This document shows, one piece after another, positions 1 through 9,856 of a stretch of 64,000 nucleotides of DNA (its first letter is position 1; each line of letters starts with the position of its first letter). Under the pieces are notes generated by a model. The model saw only the letters and a list, made by a program, of their open reading frames with translations, ran no database searches and was not told where the DNA came from. The stretch spans positions 390,683 through 454,682 of the forward strand of contig NZ_QBJD02000001.1 of assembly GCF_003057745.1 (NCBI RefSeq), given 5' to 3'. Source of the stretch: Enterobacter sp. RIT418. GTDB taxonomy: Bacteria > Pseudomonadota > Gammaproteobacteria > Enterobacterales > Enterobacteriaceae. Position numbers and translations under genes: made by a program.

Positions 1-550
1 AAGCCACGCTCCAGCCGAACTTCGCCGCCAGCCATGGCGTTGCCAGCATGGAGAAGAAGGAACCGATGTTGATGGACATGTAGTACATGGTGAATGCACC
101 GTCCAGACGCGGATCGTCTTTGCTGTAGCAGGTAGAGAGCAGGGAAGACGGGTTGGCTTTGAACAGGCCGTTACCTACGGCGATAGTCGCCATACCCATA
201 TAAACAACCGCAGCATCGTGTCCAGACCATGCAACCAGCCCGTAGCCAATGGCCAGAACAATGGCACCTAACATAATAACGCGTTTAGTACCGAGCACTT
301 TATCGCCCAGCCAGCCGCCGATAGCGACCAGACCGTAGACCAAAGCACTAAAGGAAGAGAACAGCGTGATGGAATCGGCTTCTGACATACCCAGCTGTTT
401 TACCAGGTAAACCGCCATAATCCCTTGCAGGCCGTAGTAACCAAAACGCTCCCATAACTCAATAGAGAAGATGAGATAAAACGCTTTAGGCTGTTTAAAA
501 GCGTTCATGCTCACGCTTTCATCTGTTGGTTTATTGTTTGCAGTAGACAC
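1..550 (-). CDS. dtpA: Dipeptide/tripeptide permease DtpA (N-terminal part, cut by window edge)
   Basis: Proton-dependent oligopeptide transporter of the POT/PTR family in the inner membrane, importing di- and tripeptides. About 183 N-terminal residues are inside the window; the rest runs off the left edge. The start is a GTG at 548-550, giving STANNKP then [13 protein letters not shown], which matches the E. coli DtpA N-terminus. It is preceded by AGAGG about 4-5 bases upstream. The POT signature around ERFGYYGL and several hydrophobic segments are visible. An out-of-frame ATG overlaps the GTG and should not be taken as the start. Transcribed away from nth with a long leader region. Confidence 0.95.
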   Translation of the reverse strand, partial: MSTANNKPTDESVSMNAFKQPKAFYLIFSIELWERFGYYGLQGIMAVYLVKQLGMSEADSITLFSSFSALVYGLVAIGGWLGDKVLGTKRVIMLGAIVLAIGYGLVAWSGHDAAVVYMGMATIAVGNGLFKANPSSLLSTCYSKDDPRLDGAFTMYYMSINIGSFFSMLATPWLAAKFGWSVA

Positions 551-1094
551 ATATACCTCTTTTTTTACATCCCATATTAACGGGGGTGTTCACAGCGTGA
601 TGACCGTAGTCCATCCGCCTTATAGTTATATTGGGAGGGGGAAACGGCAGGTAATGTTCACTATCCTGAACGTTCTGGCAATACGTTTGACATACTCTGT
701 TACATATAACCATGGCGCTATAATCCACCCGTCATCTAAATGTTATTCAGCGTTAAATTTCGATGGTGGATTTTTAGCAGTTTTTTTCACTACTAAAGCC
801 CCGGTGAAACCGCTGTATGGCGATATCTTCTGCTCTTTGTCCTTAATGGCAGTGATATAGCCTGTATTCTGAAAAATGACTGGTCTTATCTGCGGTGCAA
901 AATGACTTTGGACCTGTCTGGATAAAGGGTTAACGGGCTTTTGCCAACAAAAAATCAACATGACGTTATCAGAGTGATCTCGATCACATATGTATAGAAA
1001 TTTTTGGTGATGAAAAAACAATTAACCTGTTTGAGCGTTAAATAGCCGCACGATCGGGCAGTGGGTAGACGAAGCAGGCGTACAGAGTGCGGTG
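551..1094. other. Long intergenic region between dtpA and nth
   Basis: About 540 bases without a convincing gene. It must carry the dtpA promoter. In E. coli this promoter is activated by OmpR, and the segment around 680-715 holds AT-rich TGTAACA- and TGTCAAA-like elements on the minus strand that could serve. I cannot fix the exact sites. A CRP-like palindrome lies at 973-988. A 117-codon open frame on the plus strand here has no start signal and no recognisable product. Confidence 0.5.
973..988. promoter_or_regulatory. CRP-like binding site
   Basis: AGTGA-TCTCGA-TCACA matches the CRP consensus TGTGA-N6-TCACA at 9 of 10 arm positions. It lies 420 bases upstream of the dtpA start and beyond the 3' end of nth, so its target promoter is unclear. 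Confidence 0.5.
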
Positions 1095-1123
1095 AAAAGG
1101 AAGGTTATTAGTTGGCCTTCCTT
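1095..1123 (-). terminator. Candidate terminator after nth
   Basis: Inverted repeat AAGGAAGG / CCTTCCTT (8 bp stem, 11-base loop), 43 bases after the nth stop. On the minus strand it is followed by TTTTC. The stem is moderate and the U-tract short. Confidence 0.5.
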
Positions 1124-1165
1124 AAGTAAGGTTTTGATTAGCGGGCAGACGTTTGCAAGCTGCGA

Positions 1166-1801
1166 TCAGTCATAGACCTTTTCTTTGTATTCGCATAGAT
1201 CTTCTATGATGCAGGAACCGCAGCGCGGCTTGCGCGCAATGCAGGTGTAGCGTCCGTGCAGAATCAGCCAGTGGTGGCAGTCTACCTTAAACTCTGCGGG
1301 AACCACTTTAAGCAGCTTCTCTTCAACCTGCTCCACGTTCTTGCCCGGGGCGAAGTTTGTTCGGTTTGAGACGCGGAAAATATGGGTGTCAACCGCAATG
1401 GTTGGCCAGCCAAACGCGGTATTAAGCACCACGTTAGCGGTTTTACGCCCCACGCCGGGCAGCGCCTCTAGCGCCGCGCGATCTTCCGGAACTTCTCCAC
1501 CGTGCTGTTCCAGCAGAATGCGGCAGGTTTTAATAACGTTCTCTGCTTTGCTATTAAACAGGCCGATAGTTTTGATGTACGACTTCACGCCGTCAACGCC
1601 CAGTTCGAGCATCGCCTGCGGCGTATTCGCGACGGGGTAGAGCAGCGCCGTTGCCTTGTTAACGCTCACGTCCGTCGCCTGCGCGGAGAGCAGCACCGCG
1701 ATCAGCAGTTCGAACGGTGAGGTGAAGTTGAGCTCCGTCGTGGGATGGGGATTCTCATCCCGCAGCCGGGACAGGATCGCGACGCGTTTCTCTTTATTCA
1801 T
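1166..1801 (-). CDS. nth: Endonuclease III (DNA glycosylase / AP lyase)
   Basis: Base-excision repair enzyme that removes oxidised pyrimidines and cleaves at abasic sites. It has 211 residues, the same as E. coli Nth. The helix-hairpin-helix motif LPGVGRK spans about 114-120, with catalytic Lys120 and Asp138 at the family positions. The C-terminal 4Fe-4S cluster ligands are Cys187, Cys194, Cys197 and Cys203 in the C-x6-C-x2-C-x5-C spacing. The ATG overlaps the rsxE stop by 4 bases (ATGA), so nth is the last gene of the rsx operon and translationally coupled to it, as in E. coli. Confidence 0.98.
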   Translation of the reverse strand: MNKEKRVAILSRLRDENPHPTTELNFTSPFELLIAVLLSAQATDVSVNKATALLYPVANTPQAMLELGVDGVKSYIKTIGLFNSKAENVIKTCRILLEQHGGEVPEDRAALEALPGVGRKTANVVLNTAFGWPTIAVDTHIFRVSNRTNFAPGKNVEQVEEKLLKVVPAEFKVDCHHWLILHGRYTCIARKPRCGSCIIEDLCEYKEKVYD

Positions 1802-2484
1802 ACAGCCTTCTCGGGTATCCCTTCCTGAACGCTGCGCTCGGCGGCGCGGCGCTTGCGTTTTTCATCAATGAGGTATTTTACCGCCAGCATCATGCCCAGG
1901 CCAATAAACGCGCCCGGCGGCAGCATCGCCAGCAGGAACGGCGTGTCGGTGTGGAAAACTTCAATGCGCAGGGATTTCGCCCAGCCGCCCAGCAGCGCAT
2001 CCGCACCGTCAAACAGCGTGCCGTTGCCCAGAATCTCGCGCATTGAGCCCAGTACAAACATCGCGCCGGTGGCGCCCATTCCGATAGAAAAACCGTCTAG
2101 CGCCGACATGGCCGGGCTATTCTTCACCGCAAAGGCCTCGGCGCGACCGACCACGATGCAGTTGGTCACGATGAGGGGGATAAAAATCCCCAGAGACTGA
2201 TACAGACCGAACGCGTAGGCGTTAATTAGCATCTGCACGATACTCACTACCGAGGCGATGATCATCACGTAAATCGGAATACGGATTTCCGTCGGCGTCC
2301 AGCGGCGCAGGGCAGAGATGGACAGGTTGGTCAGGGTCAGCACCAGCGTGGTTGCCAGCCCAAGGCCAAGCGCGTTCGTTGCGGTGGAGGTCACCGCCAG
2401 CAGCGGACACATCCCCAGCAGCTGTACCAGGGCGGAGTTGTTTTTCCAGAGCCCCTGAACGATAACCTCTTTAACCTGGCTCAT
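1798..2484 (-). CDS. rsxE: Electron transport complex subunit RsxE
   Basis: Integral membrane subunit of the Rsx (Rnf-like) complex, which uses electrons to reduce and so reset the redox sensor SoxR. The 228 residues carry about six hydrophobic segments and resemble RnfE/NqrD. It is homologous to RsxA and is thought to pack against it with inverted topology. It follows rsxG with a 2-base gap and overlaps nth by 4 bases. The C-terminal tail is rich in Arg and Lys, as expected for a cytoplasmic end. Confidence 0.97.
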   Translation of the reverse strand: MSQVKEVIVQGLWKNNSALVQLLGMCPLLAVTSTATNALGLGLATTLVLTLTNLSISALRRWTPTEIRIPIYVMIIASVVSIVQMLINAYAFGLYQSLGIFIPLIVTNCIVVGRAEAFAVKNSPAMSALDGFSIGMGATGAMFVLGSMREILGNGTLFDGADALLGGWAKSLRIEVFHTDTPFLLAMLPPGAFIGLGMMLAVKYLIDEKRKRRAAERSVQEGIPEKAV

Positions 2485-2486
2485 GA

Positions 2487-3107
2487 TTACTCCTCACAGG
2501 GGGTAAGATTGTTAATCTGCGCGGGCAGGGTTTCTGCGTACAGCCCGGCGCGCTTAACGGCGTTAACGACCGCGCGCGGCGTGATCGTGGCACCGGTGAA
2601 CTGGTCGAACTCACCGCCGTCTTTCTTCACCGCAAACGCGGCGTCATTTTCGCCGTGAATTACCTTGCCGGCAAAGTGCAAAATCCAGTCGCTCAGGCGA
2701 GGTTCAATTTTGTCCCCGAGGCCTGGCGTTTCGTGATGTTCGGTGACGCGGGTGCCCAGTACGGTACCGGAAAAATCCGTACCGACCAGCAGCTGAATCG
2801 CGCCCGAATAGCCGTCCGGCGCCGTTGCTTCCATGACCGCACCGACGGGGGCATCGCCTTTGCGGGCGATAAAGATCCTGTGCGAGCCTTTGCCGAGCTG
2901 TGGCGCCTCTACGACAAAGCAGCTTTTCTGCAGGTCATTGTCGTAGAAGTCCGAGGGGATCACCTGATCGAACAGCGCCTTTTGCTGCTTAACCGCCTGC
3001 TCGTCGATAGTGGTTTTCGTGAGCTCGTTTACCAGCGCGGTTAATCCCGTCAGGGCTGCGGCGAAAATGGCCAGCGTGACGCCGTGTTTCTGCATTGTTT
3101 TTAGCAT
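2487..3107 (-). CDS. rsxG: Electron transport complex subunit RsxG (covalent FMN protein)
   Basis: Periplasm-facing FMN subunit of the Rsx complex. It has 206 residues, with one N-terminal transmembrane anchor (about 10-30) and an FMN-binding domain. The flavinylation motif [11 protein letters not shown] near residue 175 supplies the Thr to which FMN is attached through phosphate in RnfG/NqrC relatives. It is the fifth gene of rsxABCDGE and lies 10 bases after rsxD. Length and motif match E. coli RsxG. Confidence 0.97.
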   Translation of the reverse strand: MLKTMQKHGVTLAIFAAALTGLTALVNELTKTTIDEQAVKQQKALFDQVIPSDFYDNDLQKSCFVVEAPQLGKGSHRIFIARKGDAPVGAVMEATAPDGYSGAIQLLVGTDFSGTVLGTRVTEHHETPGLGDKIEPRLSDWILHFAGKVIHGENDAAFAVKKDGGEFDQFTGATITPRAVVNAVKRAGLYAETLPAQINNLTPCEE

Positions 3108-3117
3108 GACGAGCCCC

Positions 3118-4170
3118 TTAGCGATGACCGTACACGCGCGGACGCGTGTAGTAGTCGATAAGCGGAACGGTGATATTCGCCAGCAGGACCGCGAAGGCCA
3201 CGCCGTCAGGGTAGCCGCCGAAGCTGCGGATCAGCCAGACCAGCAGCCCCGCAAGCGCGCCGAAAATCAGACGACCGCGGTTGGTTGTCGACGCGGTGAC
3301 CGGATCGGTCAGTATAAAGAACGCGCCGAGCATGGTTGCGCCGGAGAGCAGATGCATCTGCGGGCTCGCCAGCGATTCAGGCGAGAAGAGCCAGCCAAGC
3401 GTCGAACACGCCGCGAGCGTAACGATAAAGCTGACCGGAATATGCCAGCGAATCGCCTTTTTCCACAGCAGGAATACGCCACCCAGCAGATACGCGAGGT
3501 TGACCCACTGCCAGCCTGCGCCCGCCAGCACGCCGCTGTAAATCGCGGATTTCATGATCTGCTCAACGCTCTGTCCGGCGTGAAGAGACGTTTTAAAGGT
3601 ATCCAGCGGCGTCGCCTGGCTAATGCCGTCTATGCCCATACGCAGCGCGTTCATGTCCGCGCCGAGCGCCGTGTGGCCGGTAAAAATCACCTGCAGCGCG
3701 TCCATAAAGCCCGGCACCGTTGCGGCGATGTCATGCGGCGGCAGCCAGCTGGTCATCTGGACCGGGAAGGAGATAAGCAGCACCACGTAGCCAATCATCG
3801 CCGGGTTAAAGGGATTATGGCCCAGCCCGCCGTAAAGCTGCTTGGCGATAATGACCGCGAATACGGTACCCAGCACCACCATCCACCACGGCGCAAACGG
3901 CGGAATACTGATGGCCAGCAGCAGGCCGGTGAGCAGCGCGGAGTTATCGCCAAGGACGCGGGTAACGTGCATTTTGCGCAACTTGAGCACGGCCGCCTCG
4001 GCCGCAAGGGCGCTGGCGCAGCCAAGGACGAGCTGAATAAGCGTACCCCAGCCAAAAAACCAGAACTGTACGGCGATGCCGGGTAAGGCCGCCAGGCAGA
4101 CCAGCATCATGATGCGCGATGTCTGGCGCTGGTTATGGGTATAAGGGGAACTTGCGATTCTGAAAACCAT
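3118..4170 (-). CDS. rsxD: Electron transport complex subunit RsxD
   Basis: Integral membrane subunit of the Rsx complex, related to NqrB/RnfD. It has 350 residues with many hydrophobic helices. The covalent flavin motif SGAT is seen within [17 protein letters not shown] in the middle of the protein, where the family carries FMN on Thr. It starts directly after the rsxC stop with no gap, so coupled translation is likely. The ATG begins [15 protein letters not shown], close to the E. coli N-terminus. Confidence 0.97.
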   Translation of the reverse strand: MVFRIASSPYTHNQRQTSRIMMLVCLAALPGIAVQFWFFGWGTLIQLVLGCASALAAEAAVLKLRKMHVTRVLGDNSALLTGLLLAISIPPFAPWWMVVLGTVFAVIIAKQLYGGLGHNPFNPAMIGYVVLLISFPVQMTSWLPPHDIAATVPGFMDALQVIFTGHTALGADMNALRMGIDGISQATPLDTFKTSLHAGQSVEQIMKSAIYSGVLAGAGWQWVNLAYLLGGVFLLWKKAIRWHIPVSFIVTLAACSTLGWLFSPESLASPQMHLLSGATMLGAFFILTDPVTASTTNRGRLIFGALAGLLVWLIRSFGGYPDGVAFAVLLANITVPLIDYYTRPRVYGHR

Positions 4171-6192
4171 TTAATCCTCGTTAACTGCTTGCTGCGCGGC
4201 TTTCTTTGCCTGAACGCGCGCAATCGCGGCAGCGACTGCGGCCTTGCGCGGGTCATCGTTAGCGGCCAGTTCTTGCTCTTCCTGCTGCGCCGCTTTGCGC
4301 GCTTTGGCGCGAGCGATAGCGGCCTCTACCGCGGCTTTGCGCGGGTCAACCGGCGCAGGCGTCTCTTCCGCGGGGGCCGACTGGGCCGCTTTTCGGGCCT
4401 TGGCGCGGGCAATGGCGGCTTCAACCGCCGCCTTGCGAGGATCGACCGGTTCGGCCTCAATCACCACGTCCTGCTGCGTAGCTTTACGGGCTTTAGCGCG
4501 GGCGATAGCCGCTTCCACCGCGGCTTTACGCGGATCGACGTCCGTTTCAGCCTGCGCGAGCTGCGCTTTCTCAGCCTGGCGAGCGCGGGCCTCGGCCTTA
4601 CGCGCTTCACGGGCGGCAATCGCTTCGCTGTTGTCCGGCTTTGCGCCTGCAGGGATCACCACGGCCTGCGCCGCGTTGGCCTTTTTCTCACGCACGCGCG
4701 CCAGAGCGGCGTTAATCGCATCCTGATCTTTTTCAGCAGGCTGAACGGCGGCCTGCTTATGCCGCTCCTGCCGGGCAAGCTTCTCGCGCTCCAAACGCGC
4801 CTGGCGCGCTTCAAAGCGGGCTTTTGCTTCGGCAGCGCGCTTCTCTTCCATGGAGATAGCGTAAATCTCGGCTTTCTCCTGGCGGAAGTATTGCACCAGC
4901 GGAATATTGCTCGGGCAAACCCACGCGCAGGCACCGCACTCAATGCAGTCGGCAAGGTTATGCGCCTGTGCTTTATCGTGAAGCTGGCCTTTGCTGTACC
5001 AGTAGAGCTGCTGCGGCAGCAGATCCGCCGGACAGGCGTCCGCGCAGGCGCTGCAGCGGATACAGCCTTTCTCCTCCTGCTCTTCGCCCATCTCGGTTGG
5101 GGACGGCGCAAGCAGGCAGTTGGTGATCTTAACGACGGGTACGTCCAGCCAGGGCAGGGTAAAGCCCATCAGCGGGCCGCCCATGATGACCATCTGCTCG
5201 CTGCCGGGGCAGAATCCTGCCTGCTCAAGCAGATGACGAACCGGCGTGCCGAGACGCGCCCAGACGTTGCCCGGGCGGGAGACGGATTCGCCCGTCAGGG
5301 TCACCACGCGTTCCGTTAAGGGTTCTCCGTCCACCACGGCGCGCTTCACCGCATAGGCGGTACCGACGTTCTGCATCAGCACGCCGATATCCGAGGAGCG
5401 CCCGCCGTGCGGCACCTGCTTACCGGTCAGGATCTGCGTCAGCTGCTTTGCGCCGCCCGAAGGGTATTTGGTTGGGATCACGCGCAGGCTAATGTCGTGG
5501 CTGCCCGCCAGCACCGCGCGCAGCATCGAGATGGCCTGCGGCTTGTTGTCCTCAATGCCGATCAGCACCTCGCGGGGCTGGAGGATGTGCGCAAGAATGC
5601 GAATGCCTTCCACCACCTGCGCCGCGCAGTCCTGCATTAAGCGGTCGTCAGCGGTGATATAAGGCTCGCATTCGGCGGCGTTGATAATCAGAGTCTGGAT
5701 TTTGTCTCCGCCGCCGCGCAGCTTGGTGCCGGTCGGGAAGCCCGCGCCGCCCAGCCCGGCCACGCCGAACTGATGGATACGTTCGATGAGCGCCTCGCGG
5801 CTGTGGGCGCGATAGTCGCTCCAGCCGTCACGATCGATCCAGCGATCTTCGCCGTCGGCCTCAATAATCACGCTGAGTTCCGACAGCGCGGAAGGGTGAG
5901 CAACGGTATGGGGAGCGATCGCCACCACTTTACCGGAGGTCGGAGCGTGAACCGGCAGCATGCGCCCGCGCCCGAAGGTCAGCGGCTGGCCGCGCAGGAC
6001 GCTATCGCCTTCCTTCACGCACAGCTCGCCCTCGGCGCCGATATGCTGTTTAAGTGGCATCACGTAGCGCGTCGCCAGCGGAAGCTGGCGCAGCGGCGTG
6101 CCGTTGGACTGGGTTTTCATTTCGGGCGGATGAATACCGCCGTCGAAATCCCAGATCTTCTCTTTTCTGAAAGCAGAAAATAACTTAAGCAT
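4171..6192 (-). CDS. rsxC: Electron transport complex subunit RsxC (Fe-S protein with C-terminal repeats)
   Basis: Soluble or peripheral subunit related to RnfC/NqrF-type NADH-side proteins. It is taken as 673 residues from the ATG at 6192 ([19 protein letters not shown]), which matches E. coli; the frame is open 24 codons further upstream without support. The Gly-rich loop [14 protein letters not shown] would bind nucleotide or FMN, and two ferredoxin clusters [12 protein letters not shown] and [12 protein letters not shown] follow. The last 121 residues are four copies of a charged helical repeat starting [18 protein letters not shown]. The start overlaps the rsxB end by 8 bases. Confidence 0.97.
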   Translation of the reverse strand: MLKLFSAFRKEKIWDFDGGIHPPEMKTQSNGTPLRQLPLATRYVMPLKQHIGAEGELCVKEGDSVLRGQPLTFGRGRMLPVHAPTSGKVVAIAPHTVAHPSALSELSVIIEADGEDRWIDRDGWSDYRAHSREALIERIHQFGVAGLGGAGFPTGTKLRGGGDKIQTLIINAAECEPYITADDRLMQDCAAQVVEGIRILAHILQPREVLIGIEDNKPQAISMLRAVLAGSHDISLRVIPTKYPSGGAKQLTQILTGKQVPHGGRSSDIGVLMQNVGTAYAVKRAVVDGEPLTERVVTLTGESVSRPGNVWARLGTPVRHLLEQAGFCPGSEQMVIMGGPLMGFTLPWLDVPVVKITNCLLAPSPTEMGEEQEEKGCIRCSACADACPADLLPQQLYWYSKGQLHDKAQAHNLADCIECGACAWVCPSNIPLVQYFRQEKAEIYAISMEEKRAAEAKARFEARQARLEREKLARQERHKQAAVQPAEKDQDAINAALARVREKKANAAQAVVIPAGAKPDNSEAIAAREARKAEARARQAEKAQLAQAETDVDPRKAAVEAAIARAKARKATQQDVVIEAEPVDPRKAAVEAAIARAKARKAAQSAPAEETPAPVDPRKAAVEAAIARAKARKAAQQEEQELAANDDPRKAAVAAAIARVQAKKAAQQAVNED
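4174..4536 (-). repeat. Four tandem repeats coding for the RsxC tail
   Basis: Four units of 27-32 codons, each starting DPRKAAV and continuing [10 protein letters not shown] (VQAKK in the last), make residues 553-673 of RsxC. Helix cores are almost identical while linkers differ ([37 protein letters not shown]). E. coli RsxC has the same kind of tail with a variable copy number, so this is a strain-variable tract. Confidence 0.9.
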
Positions 6193-6763
6193 GTTGTTCC
6201 ACAGGAATGATACGAACCGGAATGGTTTGAAGATCCCACTTCCAGCTGTCGGTAGTCGTTTCAACCGGGCGCAATTCTATGCACTGCGTCGGGCAGGGGG
6301 CCACGCAGAGGTTGCAGCCGGTGCACAGATCCGCCACCACGGTGTGCATGGCGCGGGTGGCGCCGACGATGGCGTCTACGGGGCATGCCTGAATGCATTT
6401 GGTGCAGCCAATGCAGTTGGCTTCGTCGATCACGGCCAGCATCCGAACGGGCTCCTGCACGTCTTCGTCACCTTCTGCAGGCTGAGGATCAACGTTCAGC
6501 AGCGCGGCAATTTTCAGCATGACCGCTTCGCCGCCGGGCGCGCAGCGGTTAATTTTTTCGCCCTGAACGCCCACGGCTTCAGCATAGGGGCGGCAGCCCG
6601 GATAGCCGCACTGCCCGCACTGGCTCTGCGGCAGAAGCTCATCAATTTTTTCGACAACCGGGTCGTCCTCTACCGCAAAACGGCGTGAGGCATAGCCCAG
6701 AATGAGGCCAAACACTAAACCCAGCACGCTGAGCGACGCGATGGCAATCCAGATAGTACTCAT
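6185..6763 (-). CDS. rsxB: Electron transport complex subunit RsxB (ferredoxin-like)
   Basis: Multi-cluster iron-sulfur subunit that passes electrons inside the Rsx complex. It has 192 residues: an N-terminal membrane helix (about 5-25), a four-Cys cluster motif [16 protein letters not shown], then a double 4Fe-4S ferredoxin domain with [12 protein letters not shown] and [12 protein letters not shown]. The start overlaps the rsxA stop by one base (TAATG) and the 3' end overlaps rsxC by 8 bases, showing tight operon packing. Length equals E. coli RsxB. Confidence 0.97.
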   Translation of the reverse strand: MSTIWIAIASLSVLGLVFGLILGYASRRFAVEDDPVVEKIDELLPQSQCGQCGYPGCRPYAEAVGVQGEKINRCAPGGEAVMLKIAALLNVDPQPAEGDEDVQEPVRMLAVIDEANCIGCTKCIQACPVDAIVGATRAMHTVVADLCTGCNLCVAPCPTQCIELRPVETTTDSWKWDLQTIPVRIIPVEQHA

Positions 6764-7344
6764 TACAACTTCACCAGACCGCTAAAGCCCATAAAGGCCA
6801 GTGACATGAGCCCAGCGGTCACCAGCGCGATGGCGTTCCCGCGAAACGGCGCGGGGATATCCGCCGCCGCCAGACGTTCGCGGATAGAAGCGAACAGAAC
6901 CATGACCAGAGAGAAACCGACGGCGGCAGAGAAACCGTAAAGCGCCGACTGCAGGAAGTTATGGCCGAGGTTGATGTTAAGCAACGCAACGCCAAGCACC
7001 GCACAGTTGGTGGTAATGAGCGGAAGAAAAATCCCCAGCAGGCGATAGAGCGCCGGGCTGGTTTTGCGTACCACCATTTCGGTAAATTGCACCACCACCG
7101 CGATGACCAAAATAAAGGCCAGCGTGCGCAGGTAGATCAGATCCAGTGGGATCAGAATCCAGGTGTCAATCCACCAGGCGCAAATGGACGCGAGGGTCAT
7201 GACGAACGTGGTCGCCAGCCCCATGCCCATTGCCGTCTCCAGCTTTTTGGAGACGCCCATAAACGGACATAGGCCAAGAAACTTCACCAGCACAAAGTTG
7301 TTAACCAGCACAGTGCCGACGAAAAGCAGTAAGTAATCGGTCAT
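6763..7344 (-). CDS. rsxA: Electron transport complex subunit RsxA
   Basis: First gene of rsxABCDGE-nth. It is an integral membrane protein of 193 residues with about six transmembrane segments, homologous to RsxE and NqrE/RnfA. The segment [20 protein letters not shown] near the N-terminus carries a conserved Cys of the family. It overlaps rsxB by one base. The operon promoter should lie in 7345-7420, a short AT-rich gap after ydgK in which I cannot pick a clear promoter. Confidence 0.97.
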   Translation of the reverse strand: MTDYLLLFVGTVLVNNFVLVKFLGLCPFMGVSKKLETAMGMGLATTFVMTLASICAWWIDTWILIPLDLIYLRTLAFILVIAVVVQFTEMVVRKTSPALYRLLGIFLPLITTNCAVLGVALLNINLGHNFLQSALYGFSAAVGFSLVMVLFASIRERLAAADIPAPFRGNAIALVTAGLMSLAFMGFSGLVKL

Positions 7345-7420
7345 TATTTAGCCTGAAATAAAAAAGCCGCCTATTATCGGATAAACCACAACGGGCGACA
7401 ACAGGTTAACTGTAAGGTTA

Positions 7421-7861
7421 TTACGGATTCACGAACGTATTTTTCACGCGCGTCGAGCGCTTGAAATAGGGCACCAGAAGGGCCGCGGCCAGCAGCGGGA
7501 AGAGAAGCTGCCGCACGGCGAGCAGGTCCGAAACCGGTGAAAAGGCAAACGCCTTCACGGCCAGCAGCACGGAGACCAGCAGCCAGATGATGTAATGCTT
7601 CGGCACGCTTTTGCGTCGCTTAAAGAAGGCAATCGTCAGCCACAGCGTGTAGTACCACATGGCAATCGCAAACACGAAGGAGACAAACCACATCGTAATG
7701 TTCAGCGCGCTCTGCGACATTAAGGTCTGCAGGGCGTGAGGGGTTATTAATGCGGTGGTATAAAGCAGAAGCGCCAGCGATGCGCTTAATAATGCAACCA
7801 GCAACCATGCCAGCGGGGCGATTAACCAGCCTCCAATTCTTTCTCCAGGCGATGCGGTCAT
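7421..7861 (-). CDS. ydgK: YdgK, DUF2569 inner-membrane protein
   Basis: Membrane protein of unknown function, 146 residues, with four predicted membrane helices and the conserved segment RRKSVPKHYIIWLLVSVLLA. The start MTASPGERIGGW is chosen because GGGAGAG lies about 8 bases before it and because the homologue begins shortly before the same KIGGW-like motif. An in-frame ATG four codons upstream would place the ribosome site inside the gene. It lies just upstream of rsxA on the same strand, as in E. coli. Confidence 0.92.
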   Translation of the reverse strand: MTASPGERIGGWLIAPLAWLLVALLSASLALLLYTTALITPHALQTLMSQSALNITMWFVSFVFAIAMWYYTLWLTIAFFKRRKSVPKHYIIWLLVSVLLAVKAFAFSPVSDLLAVRQLLFPLLAAALLVPYFKRSTRVKNTFVNP

Positions 7862-7948
7862 GAGCTCTCCCATAAGTCTGCGCGAAATGTTGTACGGCTA
7901 ATTTGCAGGGCGGAGAGTATATAACATTTCGCGCCGATGGCTACTGAC

Positions 7949-8164
7949 TTATACGACGTAGCGCCATACGGACTTCGGCACCTCGCCCACGTTGAACAGA
8001 CGCCCGCCTGAAACAAGCTCAGCCCGGCGATGGTCGGCGGCGCGATACATATTGATAATGTCCTGATTATCCGACAGCGTGTAGTTCAGGTGATCAAACA
8101 GTTTTTCCAGACTCTCAAGCGAATTGATTTTACGAAATTTTAATAAATAGTCCTGAACTGTCAT
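7949..8164 (-). CDS. cnu: Cnu, H-NS/StpA-binding nucleoid protein of the Hha family
   Basis: Small 71-residue protein of the Hha/YmoA/Cnu family that binds H-NS and StpA and modulates silencing; in E. coli it was also found to bind oriC. The sequence [20 protein letters not shown] and the end [19 protein letters not shown] match E. coli Cnu closely. It is a separate short gene between ydgK and blr on the same strand. Confidence 0.97.
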   Translation of the reverse strand: MTVQDYLLKFRKINSLESLEKLFDHLNYTLSDNQDIINMYRAADHRRAELVSGGRLFNVGEVPKSVWRYVV

Positions 8165-8295
8165 TCTAATAATCTTCCATATAAAAGTGAGTCCTACCCA
8201 AGAGGTAATTCGTCAGAATAATAAACGGATTAATAAAGACGTAAACTGCTCACTCAGTTGATGCGCTGAAATTAGGAGTTTTCTCTGAAGAAATT

Positions 8296-8315
8296 CAGGC
8301 ATCAGACGATGCCTG
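8296..8315. repeat. Inverted repeat after blr
   Basis: CAGGCATC-AGAC-GATGCCTG, a perfect 8 bp stem with a 4-base loop, between blr and cnu. It is placed 80 bases past the blr stop. On the minus strand it is followed by an AATTTCTTC tract and could be a weak terminator. Confidence 0.4.
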
Positions 8316-8394
8316 GAAAAGAAGGTTAACTCTGTTCAACACCGCTCGCAATAAGTTATCGACAGAACAGTCCATCCGTTATGATTACGTCGGA

Positions 8395-8532
8395 TTACTT
8401 AGGCTGTGCGGCCGTAACGGGCTCTGGCGGCTGGTAGTTATCGATATGGCTCGCCACCCCGAGTGAGATAACCGAAACACCCAGAACAACCCATCCCGCT
8501 AATTCAATGATTCGAGTAATAATTGACGTCAT
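8395..8532 (-). CDS. blr: Blr, small inner-membrane protein of the cell division zone
   Basis: A 45-residue single-helix membrane protein read directly from the minus strand: a start of MTSIITRIIELAGW, a hydrophobic core, then ASHIDNYQPPEP and a short polar tail. The core matches E. coli Blr (41 residues, ending SHIDNYQPPEQ...), whose loss in E. coli raises beta-lactam sensitivity. The only ATG gives four extra N-terminal residues relative to E. coli, and no strong ribosome site is visible before it. The exact start is therefore uncertain, but the gene is clear from sequence and position. Confidence 0.88.
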   Translation of the reverse strand: MTSIITRIIELAGWVVLGVSVISLGVASHIDNYQPPEPVTAAQPK

Positions 8533-8607
8533 GATTGGCACTTGCAATTTATCCATAAATTCAGATTGCGGATGTTACAGCGCGTTATTCATCACGGCAA
8601 GTGCTTT

Positions 8608-8620
8608 GGGAACGGTTCCC
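8608..8620. promoter_or_regulatory. Perfect 13-bp palindrome upstream of ydgJ
   Basis: GGGAACGGTTCCC in the blr-ydgJ divergent gap, 142 bases before the ydgJ start. It looks like an operator for a dimeric regulator, but I cannot assign the protein. Confidence 0.35.
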
Positions 8621-8761
8621 TTAAACAAAATCAGAAGGTTATATAAATGTAACAAAAATGGCTGACACAGAGTGCTATCTTTAAAGCATTGGCACTGTAA
8701 TCATCCGTCATGGCGCAGGAAATGCCAGCATGAAATACGAACATCACGAGAGGGTAAGGCT

Positions 8762-9802
8762 ATGAGTGAAAACATTCGTGTCGGACTGGTTGGCTATGGA
8801 TACGCCGGTAAAACGTTTCACGCGCCGCTGATTTTCGGTACGCCGGGGATGGTGCTGGCCGCGGTTTCAAGCAGCGACGCGGCAAAAGTGCATTCTGACT
8901 GGCCCAGCGTTCCGGTGGTTTCCGAGCCTAAGCATCTTTTCAACGATCCAAATATTGATTTAATCGTCATTCCCACCCCTAACGACACCCACTTCCCGCT
9001 GGCAAAGGCCGCGCTCGAGGCCGGTAAGCACGTTGTCGTTGACAAGCCCTTTACCGTGACGTTGTCACAGGCTCGTGAGCTGGACGCGCTGGCAAAGGGT
9101 CTTGGCAGACTCCTGTCGGTCTTTCATAACCGGCGCTGGGACAGCGATTTTCTGACCGTGAAAGCGCTTATCGCAGAGGGGACGCTGGGGGAGATCTCCT
9201 TTTTTGAATCGCACTTCGATCGATTCCGACCGCAGGTGCGGGATCGCTGGCGGGAGCAGGCCGGGCCGGGCAGCGGTATTTGGTATGACTTAGCCCCGCA
9301 CCTGCTCGACCAGGCCGTAAATCTCTTTGGCCTGCCGGTCAGCCTGACCGTCGATCTGGCCCAGCTCAGGCCCGGCGCCCAGACCACCGATTATTTCCAC
9401 GCCATCCTCAGCTACCCGCAGCGGCGCGTTGTGCTGCACGGCACGATGGTGGCCGCAGCCGAGTCTGCGCGCTATATCCTTCACGGCACGCGCGGCAGCT
9501 ACGTCAAGTTTGGCCTGGATCCGCAGGAAGATCGCCTCAAAAGCGGCGAGCGCCTGCCGCAGGAGGACTGGGGTTATGACATGCGCGACGGCGTGTTGAC
9601 GCGCGCGGAGGGGGAGATCATGGTGGAGGAGACGCTGCTGACGATCCCGGGGAACTATCCGGCGTACTATGCAGCCGTCCGCGATGCGCTCAACGGCACG
9701 GGCGAAAATCCGGTCCCGGCAAGCCAGGCGATTCAGATTATGGAGCTGATAGAACTGGGGATAGAATCTGCCAAACATCGCGCCACGCTTTGTCTGGCAT
9801 AA
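8762..9802 (+). CDS. ydgJ: YdgJ, Gfo/Idh/MocA-family oxidoreductase
   Basis: Predicted NAD(P)-dependent sugar or polyol dehydrogenase; the physiological substrate is not known. It has 346 residues, equal to E. coli YdgJ. The Rossmann motif GLVGYGYAGKT is at about 8-18, and the family active-site segment is GKHVVVDKPF with its Lys-Pro. The C-terminal GFO_IDH domain includes SGIWYDLAPHLLDQA. The start at 8762 is preceded by AGAGGGTAAGG. It stands alone, divergent from blr and convergent with add across a REP element. Confidence 0.96.
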   Translation: MSENIRVGLVGYGYAGKTFHAPLIFGTPGMVLAAVSSSDAAKVHSDWPSVPVVSEPKHLFNDPNIDLIVIPTPNDTHFPLAKAALEAGKHVVVDKPFTVTLSQARELDALAKGLGRLLSVFHNRRWDSDFLTVKALIAEGTLGEISFFESHFDRFRPQVRDRWREQAGPGSGIWYDLAPHLLDQAVNLFGLPVSLTVDLAQLRPGAQTTDYFHAILSYPQRRVVLHGTMVAAAESARYILHGTRGSYVKFGLDPQEDRLKSGERLPQEDWGYDMRDGVLTRAEGEIMVEETLLTIPGNYPAYYAAVRDALNGTGENPVPASQAIQIMELIELGIESAKHRATLCLA

Positions 9803-9816
9803 CGTAGAGATATTTT

Positions 9817-9850
9817 GTAGGCCGGGTAAGGCGTAGCCGCCACCCGGCAA
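9817..9850. repeat. REP-type palindromic element
   Basis: GTAGGCCGGGTAAGGCG followed by the inverted arm CCACCCGGC, then an A-run, in the short gap between convergent ydgJ and add. Similar elements lie at 14989-15020, 19726-19753 and 33259-33292. On the minus strand the element may also help end transcripts. Confidence 0.85.
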
Positions 9851-9856
9851 AAAGGT

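Noticed and set aside
507..860. 117-codon open frame on the plus strand in the dtpA-nth gap
   Set aside because: It overlaps the dtpA N-terminus, has no ribosome site and no recognisable domain; its composition looks like noncoding AT-rich DNA.
3010..4086. 358-codon open frame antisense to rsxD
   Set aside because: Antisense shadow of a well conserved gene; low-complexity Arg/His/Gln composition.
4135..5319. 394-codon open frame antisense to the rsxC repeats
   Set aside because: Created by the repeated GC-rich tail of rsxC; no start signal and no homologue.
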